From Ferrovum sp. (GTDB taxonomy: Bacteria > Pseudomonadota > Gammaproteobacteria > Burkholderiales > Ferrovaceae), in the NCBI GenBank assembly GCA_027450105.1, contig DAIDKJ010000068.1, forward strand, positions 1 to 6,877: a stretch of 6,877 bases of DNA, in the 5' to 3' direction. The stretch's first letter is position 1. Each line of letters begins with the position of its first letter. This document shows, piece after piece, positions 1 to 5,834 of the stretch. The translations under genes and the position numbers were made by a program. The notes beneath the pieces were generated by a model that searched no databases, was not told the origin of the DNA, and saw only the letters and a list, made by a program, of their open reading frames with translations.

Positions 1-184
1 CCATTTCTTCGGCAGACAAGCCGGGGTACTGGGCTGTGATTTCTAGAATGACCGGAGCCGGATTGGGGTAGGCCTCCACGTTCAGCTTGTAATAGGCCAA
101 TCCTCCAGCCCCCAGGAAGGCCAGAAGCAGGATCAGAATGATGGGGCGATTGCCCAGGGAAAAGGCGAGCAGGTTTTTGAACAT
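1..184 (-). CDS. RND efflux permease, CzcA/CusA-like (N-terminal fragment)
   Basis: First 61 codons of an inner-membrane RND transporter; the gene runs off the left edge of the window. The fragment begins MFKNLLAFSLGNRPIILILL, followed by a hydrophobic first transmembrane helix at about residues 14-31. The start of the first periplasmic loop follows, with the segments NVEAYPNPAP (35-44) and QYPGLSAEEM (52-61). This arrangement (short cytoplasmic amphipathic start, TM1, then an A-x-P-x-P stretch and a YPG-x-S/A-x-E-E motif) is characteristic of heavy-metal-type RND permeases related to CzcA and CusA. These use the proton gradient to expel substrates through an adaptor and an outer-membrane channel. 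The ATG lies 3 bases after the adaptor stop codon with no strong Shine-Dalgarno sequence, which suggests translational coupling. The substrate cannot be inferred because the pore residues lie outside the window. Confidence 0.9.
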   Translation of the reverse strand, partial: MFKNLLAFSLGNRPIILILLLAFLGAGGLAYYKLNVEAYPNPAPVILEITAQYPGLSAEEM

Positions 185-187
185 GAC

Positions 188-1390
188 TTAGCGCGTCTCG
201 GTTTCAAAGGCATGGCTAAGAAAAATGGCGCCCTCACCGGCAACCATCTCGCCGGGTTGAACCCCCGAGACGACTTGATATAACCCGTCCTGTTGCATTC
301 CAATACGAAGACTGCGTTTGAAGAACCTGTGACGATCGGTGGTGATCCAGATGGATAAAGTACCATCTCCTTCGCGTACTACGGCGTCTAGTGGCAGACC
401 TGGTGCATGGATGACATGGCTGGTCTGGATGACAAAGTTGGCCAACATCCCGGGATGCAATTCGTGGGAAGGATCCTTGATTTCTGTGCGCACTGGAAGA
501 CGGCGTGTATTGGGATCCAGGGTTGTGGCGATATAGGTGACATGACCTTGAAAGGTTCTACCCGGAAAGGCCGGCAGAGTAATTTCCACGGTTTGTCCCA
601 AGGCCAGTGCGGAGACATCAGTTTCGGTGACATTGGCCATCATCCACAAGGTGGATAAATCGGCTACTACAAATGGCGCTGGAGCGTTACCCGGTTGTGT
701 CAAAGTTCCGATGGCCGCATTTCGGGCAACGACACGTCCGGTCAAGGGGCTGGAAACGACCAAGTGGGCATCGACCTTTTTCTGTTGAATGATTTCCTCG
801 ATCTGGCGCGGTGTTTTGCCAAAGATTCGCAGCGCATCGTAGGCGCTGGAATAATTGCCGATGGCCGTCTGGTTGTCCGACTGGGCTTGCTGTAAATCCT
901 TTTGTGCCATTCCCTGGGCTGCATACAAGGCGCGCGCCCGTTCCAGCGCTTGTCTGGTTAGGTCCAGTACTCCGGCAGCAGCGATCAGTGTGGATTCGGC
1001 CTGCTGCAGATCGGGGCTGTCAATGACGTAAAGCGGTGCGCCTTTGGGCACATCGTGTCCCAGATCGGAAAAAATGGCAGTGATTTTGCCGGGGTAGGGT
1101 GGAAAGATTTGCACCGTTCGATCGTCGTTGAGCGCGACATTACCCAATGCTTCCTGCTTTTGAATGAAGTCATGGGCGGAAACGGTTTCTACTTTGATCA
1201 GTTTGACTTGGGAATCGGATAGATCGATGCGTCTTTCCTGGGCCGAGACCTGTGAACTCGGGTTGCCCAAGGTGCCTGGCGCAATGGAAGGGCCGTTTTC
1301 AGCGCGGGAGGGCCAGGCCAAATACAGAATCATACTGGTTGTTAAGGGTAGAGCCAGTAACCAGAGGGCTTTGCGGGCAGAGTTTTTCAT
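188..1390 (-). CDS. RND efflux periplasmic adaptor (membrane fusion protein, CzcB/CusB-like)
   Basis: 400-residue adaptor that bridges the inner-membrane RND pump and the outer-membrane channel. Residues 8-30 form a hydrophobic signal or anchor after the basic start MKNSARK, with a possible cleavage after SRA (28-30). The first half of the lipoyl/barrel-sandwich domain is at about 95-127 (YPGKITAIFSDLG...PLYVIDSPDL). A helical hairpin follows at about 128-205, and the second lipoyl half at 210-232 (SSPLTGRVVARNAAIGT). The beta-barrel domain begins near ADLSTLWMMANVTETDVSAL (243-262). A membrane-proximal C-terminal domain containing VVSGVQPGEMVAGEGA (373-388) closes the protein. Length and domain order are normal for the family. 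I see no Met- or His-rich N-terminal metal motif like that of CusB, so metal specificity is unproven. The start codon is 7 bases after the TAG of the upstream gene, and the bases just before it are a run of six C on the coding strand with no Shine-Dalgarno match. Initiation therefore probably depends on coupling. Confidence 0.93.
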   Translation of the reverse strand: MKNSARKALWLLALPLTTSMILYLAWPSRAENGPSIAPGTLGNPSSQVSAQERRIDLSDSQVKLIKVETVSAHDFIQKQEALGNVALNDDRTVQIFPPYPGKITAIFSDLGHDVPKGAPLYVIDSPDLQQAESTLIAAAGVLDLTRQALERARALYAAQGMAQKDLQQAQSDNQTAIGNYSSAYDALRIFGKTPRQIEEIIQQKKVDAHLVVSSPLTGRVVARNAAIGTLTQPGNAPAPFVVADLSTLWMMANVTETDVSALALGQTVEITLPAFPGRTFQGHVTYIATTLDPNTRRLPVRTEIKDPSHELHPGMLANFVIQTSHVIHAPGLPLDAVVREGDGTLSIWITTDRHRFFKRSLRIGMQQDGLYQVVSGVQPGEMVAGEGAIFLSHAFETETR

Positions 1391-1397
1391 GGGGGGT

Positions 1398-2954
1398 CTA
1401 TTTCGTGGTAGAAGTCACGAGAGCGTGGGTATCGGAACGGTTCCACCAACCACCGCCCAACGCCTGATAGAGAGCGGCAGCATCACCCAGTTGATTGGTT
1501 TGCATCTGGGTGAGCACCAGCCGTGACTGCTGCCAGGTTTGGTCGGCAGCAATGAATGAGGGGGCCGCCACCAGACCGGCATCCAACTGCTGACGTGTCA
1601 CTGCGAGAGCCTGTTGGGCCGCCTGTTCGGCAAGACGGGCGTTATGGAGCCCCTGCGCGTCGGCGTGGATGGCGTGCAGGGTATCGGCTACATTCTGAAA
1701 GGCTGTGAGAACAGCTGTCTGGTAAGCCGCAGCGGCCTGAGCCAGTGCTTCCCGCGCGCCTTGTTCGCGGGCCTTCAGGGTGCCTCCATCAAACAGGGGC
1801 AAGGTCAGATCACCAATCAGATTAAAAAATCCGCCGCCGGTTTGAAACATCTGACTAGGAACGCTGGCTGCTCCTCCCACGACCCCATTGATGGTAAATT
1901 GCGGAAATCGATTGGCCAGGGCTACACCCACTTGAGCATTGGCGGCATGCAATTGCGCTGCAGCGGCGCGTACATCGGGGCGTTGCTGAACCAGCTGAGA
2001 GGGCAGGCTGAGGGGCAGGGTTTGCGGCAAATTCAAGGTGTCGAGCGTGAAGGTTTCGGGGATATCGTCACTCGGCATCTGCCCTGCCAGAACCCGCAGG
2101 AGATCCCGAGTTTGTTCCAACTGTTGCTGCAAGGGAAATAGGGCCTGTCGTGCTTGGGCCAGGGCCAGCTCCTGATTGGCAACCACAGTGGAATCCACTT
2201 GTCCCAAACGGAATTGCTGACGTACGATCTGGAGCAGCTGCACATTGTCGTTCACCAAAGCCGTATTGGTTTTGATCTGTGCCCGCAAAGAGGCTTCCTG
2301 CAGGGCGGCTGCCACCACATTGGAGGCCAAAGTGATATAAGTGGCCTCCAGTTGCAACTGTTGGAACTCGGATTGGGCTTGAAGGGATTCCACTTGGCGA
2401 CGATTGCTGCCAAGAAAATCAGGGGTATAACTCAGTGTGATCTGGGCAGTGTGAAAATTATAATAAACCGGGCCGTTATAAGGCGGTGGACCCCCGGGGT
2501 TGGAATAGGTTTGAATGATGCTTCCATTCCCTTGTACGCCCGGAGAGTTGCCCCCCATGTTGCCTGCCAGTTTATTGCGCGAAGGAATGTATTCCATTCC
2601 CAGTGAGGGATAAAAATATCCCTGTTGAGCCAATGTGTTTTGCTGGGCTTCGCGCAGCGCGGCCTGTGCTGCATCCACGGTGGGGTTGGCTTTGAAAGCG
2701 CGCTCGATCAGTTGATTGGGCGCGGGGGACTGGAACACGCTCCACCAGTCAGCGGGAATGTCCTGCTGAACCTTGAATATCGGTGCTTCCGACATCGCGC
2801 CGGAAGCCAGAGGGCTGTCTTTGGTTAGTGTCTGGTGGGGTAAATACCCTTTGGTTACAGGAACGGCGGGAGGTGTAAAGTCCGGCCCCAGCGCGCATCC
2901 AGAGAACAGCCCCAGCAATAGACAGTATGGCAGGGAGCGCTGGAGGTTGGCCAT
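1398..2954 (-). CDS. RND outer-membrane factor lipoprotein, NodT/TolC family
   Basis: 518-residue outer-membrane channel that completes the tripartite pump. The chosen start at 2954 gives MANLQRSLPYCLLLGLFSGC, a classic lipoprotein signal ending in a lipobox (FSGC, Cys20). It is followed by ALGPDFTPPAVPV, the usual NodT-family start after the lipidated cysteine. Residue +2 is Ala, not Asp, which fits sorting to the outer membrane. Two outer-membrane efflux protein repeats follow: Ala/Gln-rich coiled-coil helices at about 84-112, 186-290, 325-348 and 392-485, and beta-strand segments near 165-183 (AQITLSYTPDFLGSNRRQVE) and 375-391 (GFFNLIGDLTLPLFDGG). The second repeat opens with QQRPDVRAAAAQL (323-335), a family hallmark. 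The frame stays open upstream to an ATG at 3056, but those 34 residues would bury the signal peptide, so the longer form is unlikely. A weak GGTGGG precedes the chosen ATG. It is the first gene of the efflux operon and is divergent from the response regulator gene. Confidence 0.93.
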   Translation of the reverse strand: MANLQRSLPYCLLLGLFSGCALGPDFTPPAVPVTKGYLPHQTLTKDSPLASGAMSEAPIFKVQQDIPADWWSVFQSPAPNQLIERAFKANPTVDAAQAALREAQQNTLAQQGYFYPSLGMEYIPSRNKLAGNMGGNSPGVQGNGSIIQTYSNPGGPPPYNGPVYYNFHTAQITLSYTPDFLGSNRRQVESLQAQSEFQQLQLEATYITLASNVVAAALQEASLRAQIKTNTALVNDNVQLLQIVRQQFRLGQVDSTVVANQELALAQARQALFPLQQQLEQTRDLLRVLAGQMPSDDIPETFTLDTLNLPQTLPLSLPSQLVQQRPDVRAAAAQLHAANAQVGVALANRFPQFTINGVVGGAASVPSQMFQTGGGFFNLIGDLTLPLFDGGTLKAREQGAREALAQAAAAYQTAVLTAFQNVADTLHAIHADAQGLHNARLAEQAAQQALAVTRQQLDAGLVAAPSFIAADQTWQQSRLVLTQMQTNQLGDAAALYQALGGGWWNRSDTHALVTSTTK

Positions 2955-3080
2955 GCCCACCCATGTTGACACGCGAGGGGACAAGCCGTCTGGAGAGCTC
3001 TGCCTGATGGCCCCGGTGAACAAGGCACAGGTGGTCGAAAAAAGGGAAGGCGCCACGTTAGGAGTGACTCACGAACGGTG

Positions 3081-3104
3081 GGTTGAACAGGGTTTGACAG
3101 TCAA
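3081..3104. promoter_or_regulatory. Tandem decamer, candidate response-regulator operator
   Basis: Two adjacent decamers, GGTTGAACAG (3081-3090) and GGTTTGACAG (3091-3100), match at 8 of 10 positions. The second runs into a perfect 5-1-5 dyad, TTGACAGTCAA (3094-3104). OmpR/PhoB-family regulators typically bind head-to-tail half-sites about one helical turn apart. The repeat lies between the efflux operon and the divergent response regulator gene, about 127 bp upstream of the outer-membrane factor start. A TTGACA hexamer (3094-3099) could be a -35 element on the plus strand, but no good -10 follows it. The binding role is inferred from position and periodicity. Confidence 0.45.
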
Positions 3105-3142
3105 CAAAAGTAGCCTCGATCTGATGAAACGGTTGTGCAAGT

Positions 3143-3155
3143 GTTCCCATGGAAC
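3143..3155. repeat. Perfect 5-3-5 inverted repeat in the divergent control region
   Basis: GTTCC (3143-3147), spacer CAT and GGAAC (3151-3155) form a short perfect dyad. It lies about where the -35 region would be for a possible -10 hexamer CATTAT at 3165-3170 serving the response regulator gene. It could be a regulator site, but a 5-bp arm is short and may be chance. Confidence 0.25.
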
Positions 3156-3180
3156 GGGTTGGCGCATTATGGACCTCGTT

Positions 3181-3199
3181 TCTGACAGGAGTCTGACAG
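3181..3199 (+). promoter_or_regulatory. Direct repeat TCTGACAG overlapping the response regulator RBS
   Basis: The octamer TCTGACAG occurs at 3181-3188 and exactly again at 3192-3199, a period of 11 bp. The AGGAG Shine-Dalgarno sequence (3187-3191) sits between the copies, 9 bases before the ATG at 3201. The octamer shares the TGACAG core with the decamer at 3091-3100, so both pairs may be bound by the same protein. Binding here would cover the ribosome-binding region and start of the regulator gene, consistent with autoregulation. The repeat and RBS are visible directly; the regulatory role is inferred. Confidence 0.5.
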
Positions 3200-3200
3200 T

Positions 3201-3869
3201 ATGCGCATTTTGATCGTCGAAGATGATCGCGCTCTGGGGCAAGCCATGGCAGCATCCTTGCGTCATGTGGAATTTGCAGTGGATCTGGTAGGAACTGTAA
3301 CAGAGGCCCTGCATTTGCTAGTGAACGAAAAAGTGGATGCACTTGTGCTGGATCTGGGGTTGCCTGATGGGGATGGCTATGACGTGGTGCGGGCCTTGCG
3401 ATTGGGCGCCCATCCTGTGCCAGTTCTCATACTGACGGCTCGTGATGCGGTAGAAGACCGGGTGCAGGGTTTTGATTTGGGTGCTGATGACTACGTGGTC
3501 AAACCTGTGGCTTTGGCAGAACTGCAAGCCCGTTTACGCGCCCTGATCCGCCGTAGCAAAGGCTCGGCCAGCACCCGATTGACCCTGGGAAACCTGATGC
3601 TGGATACGGTGGGAAAACGTGCTTTCGTGGCAGGACTGCCGGTTGACCTCTCCGGAAGGGAATGGGCGGTGCTGGAGTATTTGATGGCGCATTCACGTCG
3701 CATTCTTTCCAAAGAGCAGTTGATTCAGGCCATTGCGGATCTGGGCCAGGAATTGAGCGAAAATGCCATTGAAGCCTATGTCCATCGGCTGCGAACCAAA
3801 CTGGGCGGTTCCAATGTACTCATCCGAACGGTTCGCGGTTTGGGGTACATGCTGGAAGAACATGTCTAA
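3201..3869 (+). CDS. Two-component response regulator, OmpR/PhoB family
   Basis: 222-residue DNA-binding response regulator, the normal length for the family. The receiver domain spans about 1-116, with the acidic pocket Asp8-Asp9, phosphoacceptor Asp51 (in LVLDLGLPDGDGYD), Thr79 and Lys101 (DDYVVKP) all present. The winged-helix effector domain spans about 125-220 and shows the usual signatures DLSGREWAVLEYLM (149-162), RILSKEQLIQ (167-176), AYVHRLRTKLG (192-202) and IRTVRGLGYML (208-218). The sequence is closest in style to the QseB/PmrA/TctD branch. The start is supported by AGGAG 9 bases upstream. The gene overlaps the sensor kinase gene by 8 bases, so the two are co-expressed. It is divergent from the RND efflux operon and is the obvious candidate regulator of it. 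The inducing signal is unknown. Confidence 0.95.
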   Translation: MRILIVEDDRALGQAMAASLRHVEFAVDLVGTVTEALHLLVNEKVDALVLDLGLPDGDGYDVVRALRLGAHPVPVLILTARDAVEDRVQGFDLGADDYVVKPVALAELQARLRALIRRSKGSASTRLTLGNLMLDTVGKRAFVAGLPVDLSGREWAVLEYLMAHSRRILSKEQLIQAIADLGQELSENAIEAYVHRLRTKLGGSNVLIRTVRGLGYMLEEHV

Positions 3870-5226
3870 TCCGCTCAGTCTCTACCAGATTTTTTTGCGC
3901 TGGCTGTTGTTACCGCTGGTGGTGGTATTGCTTGTGGGCTCCTTGATGGCCTACCAATTTTCTTTACATGCGGCCATGAAAGTGCTGGATCTGGGGCTGT
4001 ACGACAATGCCCTGGATCTCTCCAAGCAAATTCAGCAGGGCCCGCGGGGACTGGCCATCAATCTTCCCCCTGCAGCGCTGCAGATGTTGCAGGAAAATAA
4101 TGATGATCAAGTCATGTATGCAGCATGGGATCACAGTGGACACGTGTTTTCAGGGAATCCGCGGTTATGGCGTGCTCTTCCCTCTGCGGCATCGGGGCAA
4201 CCGGTATTCGAAGATTTGAATGTGGGGGGAGAAGCCCTGCGCGCAGTGTATACCCAGGGAACGATCGGTGATCAGACCTATTCCATTGCGGTTGCGCAAA
4301 CCCTGCGTGGTCGTAATCGCCTGTCCGATGGTTTGTTTGCCAATATCCTCGTACCCGTGGCTCTCCTGTTACTGGCCTGCGTCGCAATCCTTCTGTTGGG
4401 GATACGCCGGACCCTGGTTCCGGTGTACCAGTTGCGAAATGATATCGGTCAACGTTCGGCAAATGATTTACGACCGCTGGAAGAGCGCACGGCACCCATC
4501 GAATTGCGACCGATCATCCACGGGATCAACGAACTGCTGCAGGATCTCTCCCTGTCTTTTGCCAGTCATCGCCGTTTCATCGCGGATGCAGCGCACCAAT
4601 TACGGACCCCACTGGCCTCTCTGAGCTCCCAGTTGGAGGTAGCCCTGAAACATCCCCCCCAAGACCTGCGACCTCTATTCCTGGATCTTTTGGCGACTAC
4701 CCGACGATCCACGCATCTGGCCAATCAACTCCTGTCGTTGGCTCGCCTGGAGCATACGGAACAAAGCATGATCGAGTGTACCCGGGTAGATTTGCAGCAA
4801 ATCTGCCGCGAAGTAGCGGTGGATTTTGTGGCTCGAGCAGAGCAGCAGCAGGTGGAGCTGATCTTTGAACCGATACCCTTGGCCGTGTTGGGAAGCCCCC
4901 TGATGTTGCGTGAATTAATGGGGAATTTGATTGACAATGCGCTGCGCTACACCCCTGTACAGGGGAGGATATTGATCCGCTTGTTGCGTGAAGACCAGGA
5001 TCACACCGGGCAGTTGATCATTCAGGATGGCGGCCCGGGCATTCCCGAAACCGAGCTGAGCAAGCTCTGCATCCCGTTTCATCGGGTGCCAGGGGACCAA
5101 ACACCGGGGTGTGGTTTGGGGTTGGCGATCGTGCAGGAAATTGCGCGCCTGCATGGGGCCCGATTGCACTTTTCTTGTCGGGAGGCGGGAGATGGATTAC
5201 GGGTTCTGGTGTCCTTTCCTCTCTAG
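3862..5226 (+). CDS. Two-component sensor histidine kinase (QseC/TctE-like)
   Basis: 454-residue membrane histidine kinase, partner of the preceding regulator. TM1 is at about 10-31. A periplasmic sensor of about 125 residues follows, resembling the two-component sensor N-terminal (2CSK_N) type, with YAAWDHSGHVFSGNP at 86-100. TM2 is at about 160-181 (ANILVPVALLLLACVAILLLGI) and a HAMP-like linker runs to about 235. The HisKA motif FIADAAHQLRTPLASL carries the phosphoacceptor His245. The ATPase domain has an N box ELMGNLIDNALRYTP (Asn355, Asn359), a G1 box DGGPGIP (389-395), an F box FHRVP (406-410) and a G2 box GCGLGLAIV (416-424), all intact. The ATG at 3862 overlaps the regulator stop and has GGAAG just upstream. 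An in-frame ATG at 3763 would add 33 residues that lie inside the regulator gene and delay TM1, so it is rejected. The signal detected is unknown. Confidence 0.94.
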   Translation: MSNPLSLYQIFLRWLLLPLVVVLLVGSLMAYQFSLHAAMKVLDLGLYDNALDLSKQIQQGPRGLAINLPPAALQMLQENNDDQVMYAAWDHSGHVFSGNPRLWRALPSAASGQPVFEDLNVGGEALRAVYTQGTIGDQTYSIAVAQTLRGRNRLSDGLFANILVPVALLLLACVAILLLGIRRTLVPVYQLRNDIGQRSANDLRPLEERTAPIELRPIIHGINELLQDLSLSFASHRRFIADAAHQLRTPLASLSSQLEVALKHPPQDLRPLFLDLLATTRRSTHLANQLLSLARLEHTEQSMIECTRVDLQQICREVAVDFVARAEQQQVELIFEPIPLAVLGSPLMLRELMGNLIDNALRYTPVQGRILIRLLREDQDHTGQLIIQDGGPGIPETELSKLCIPFHRVPGDQTPGCGLGLAIVQEIARLHGARLHFSCREAGDGLRVLVSFPL

Positions 5227-5235
5227 CCCGACAGT

Positions 5236-5475
5236 TTAGAGTTGACGCCGATTTTCCCATTCATTGACGCGCGCCTCCAGTGCCTGGAGTTTTTCGCGGG
5301 TACGGGCCAGTACCTGGGTTTGCAGGTCGAATTCTTCCCGCGTTACCAGGTTGACTTTGGTCAGAAACCCCGACAGCAGCGCCTTGGCATTCTTTTCAAA
5401 ATCTGCAGCTGGGGTTTTGGCAGCCAGTTCACTCAGGCGCCGGGCGATGTCATCGATGAAATGTCGGGTATTCAT
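5236..5475 (-). CDS. ubiK: Ubiquinone biosynthesis accessory factor UbiK (YqiC/BMFP family)
   Basis: 79-residue protein of the UbiK (formerly YqiC, membrane-fusogenic BMFP) family. In E. coli this factor works with UbiJ and promotes aerobic ubiquinone synthesis at the membrane. The diagnostic central block LVTREEFDLQTQVLARTREKL (43-63) closely parallels E. coli UbiK. It runs into a C-terminal coiled coil ALEARVNEWENRRQL (65-79). The N-terminal half (FIDDIARRLSELAAK) is an amphipathic helix, as in the family. Compared with E. coli it lacks only the short disordered C-terminal tail. AAGGA lies 4 bases before the ATG, and a sigma-70-like promoter is placed about 35 bp upstream. The gene converges on the sensor kinase gene with only 9 bases between the stops, so it is not part of the efflux regulon. 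Confidence 0.92.
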   Translation of the reverse strand: MNTRHFIDDIARRLSELAAKTPAADFEKNAKALLSGFLTKVNLVTREEFDLQTQVLARTREKLQALEARVNEWENRRQL

Positions 5476-5511
5476 GGCATCCTTGGGTTTGCGTTACGGT
5501 TGAATGGATAA

Positions 5512-5540
5512 ATTCTGACTGGCCCAGGCCTTGTCGTCAA
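5512..5540 (-). promoter_or_regulatory. Probable sigma-70 promoter of ubiK
   Basis: On the minus strand a -35 hexamer TTGACG (5540-5535) is followed after exactly 17 bases by CAGAAT (5517-5512), a 4-of-6 match to TATAAT. The predicted start of transcription would be near 5505, about 30 bases before the ubiK ATG. The spacing is ideal; use in vivo is inferred. Confidence 0.5.
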
Positions 5541-5738
5541 AGGGAATCTGAAAACCTCGTTGTTCCTTGCCACCCCTATCCAGGAGCGGGAGAGCTGTGA
5601 ACCGCTTCCTTGGGATGCACCAACTCCGCCCAAACACACGCGTTGATCGCACCAAACCAGTGCGGACGGCGGGTGCTTCCCTTCTTTGTTACGGATTTTT
5701 ACCTTTGCAATGCAGCATTCCCGGGCGTTTTCGTTGGG

Positions 5739-5754
5739 TGGCATGACTCATGCT
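5739..5754 (+). promoter_or_regulatory. Sigma-54-like -24/-12 promoter upstream of the porin gene
   Basis: The 16-base element TGGCATGACTCATGCT matches the sigma-54 consensus TGGCACG-N4-TTGCW at 10 of 12 defined positions. It has the essential GG (5740-5741) and GC (5752-5753) separated by exactly 10 bases. The predicted transcription start is near 5765, giving a leader of about 70 bases before the ATG at 5835. The same bases contain a perfect 6-1-6 dyad, GCATGA-C-TCATGC (5741-5753), so a dimeric repressor or activator site is an alternative reading. No activator-binding repeat was securely identified upstream. Confidence 0.4.
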
Positions 5755-5771
5755 TATGGAAGCCTGTGCGA

Positions 5772-5808
5772 GTTTTGTTTCAAAACGTTCTGGCTATTTG
5801 TTTCGAAA
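5772..5808. repeat. AT-rich inverted and direct repeats in the porin leader
   Basis: A perfect 6-3-6 inverted repeat, GTTTTG-TTT-CAAAAC, lies at 5772-5786. A 12-base direct repeat, TTTGTTTC(A/G)AAA, occurs at 5774-5785 and 5797-5808, 23 bp apart with one mismatch. The second copy includes the palindrome TTTCGAAA (5801-5808). These lie just upstream of the porin RBS and could be operator sites or a small leader hairpin. No function can be assigned from the sequence alone. Confidence 0.35.
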
Positions 5809-5820
5809 TATTTTCAACTT

Positions 5821-5826
5821 AGGGAG
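5821..5826 (+). promoter_or_regulatory. Ribosome binding site of the porin gene
   Basis: AGGGAG lies 8 bases before the ATG at 5835, a strong Shine-Dalgarno match that fixes the start. Confidence 0.75.
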
Positions 5827-5834
5827 ATCAAAGA

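Larger units (their letters stand above)
5476..5834. other. 359-bp intergenic region without a convincing gene
   Basis: Between divergent ubiK and the porin gene I find no convincing protein-coding gene. It holds the ubiK promoter (5512-5540). A segment with possible nested RNA pairing (about 5538-5688) includes a bulged hairpin, AGGAGCGG (5582-5589) with CCGCTTCCT (5602-5610), and a hairpin CGCAC (5648-5652) with GTGCG (5660-5664). A 5-1-5 dyad AATGC-A-GCATT lies at 5709-5719. The remainder is the porin control region. A minus-strand reading frame (5472-5744) overlaps the ubiK start and resembles nothing known. No tRNA was recognised. No hairpin followed by a T-run, as in an intrinsic terminator, was seen on either strand. 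Confidence 0.6.

Noticed and set aside
1614..2606. Long plus-strand reading frames of 175 and 150 residues opposite the outer-membrane factor
   Set aside because: They are antisense shadows of a clear, conserved coding gene and show no recognisable domain.
2955..3056. In-frame 34-residue N-terminal extension of the outer-membrane factor starting at ATG 3056
   Set aside because: It would place the lipoprotein signal peptide and lipobox internally. The start at 2954 gives a normal lipoprotein signal and family-typical length.
3763..3861. In-frame 33-residue N-terminal extension of the sensor kinase
   Set aside because: It lies wholly within the response regulator gene and would add a non-homologous, polar stretch before TM1. 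The ATG at 3862 fits the usual short overlap.
5221..5241. CTCTA/TAGAG inverted repeat across the convergent stop codons of the kinase and ubiK as a bidirectional terminator
   Set aside because: The stem has only 5 AT-rich pairs with an 11-base loop and no T-run, so it is too weak to call a terminator.
5472..5744. 90-residue minus-strand reading frame upstream of ubiK
   Set aside because: It overlaps the ubiK start, spans the ubiK promoter, and its translation has no recognisable domain or coding character.
5610..5822. 70-residue plus-strand reading frame before the porin
   Set aside because: It has no good RBS, is cysteine- and phenylalanine-rich with no known similarity, and covers the predicted promoter and repeats.
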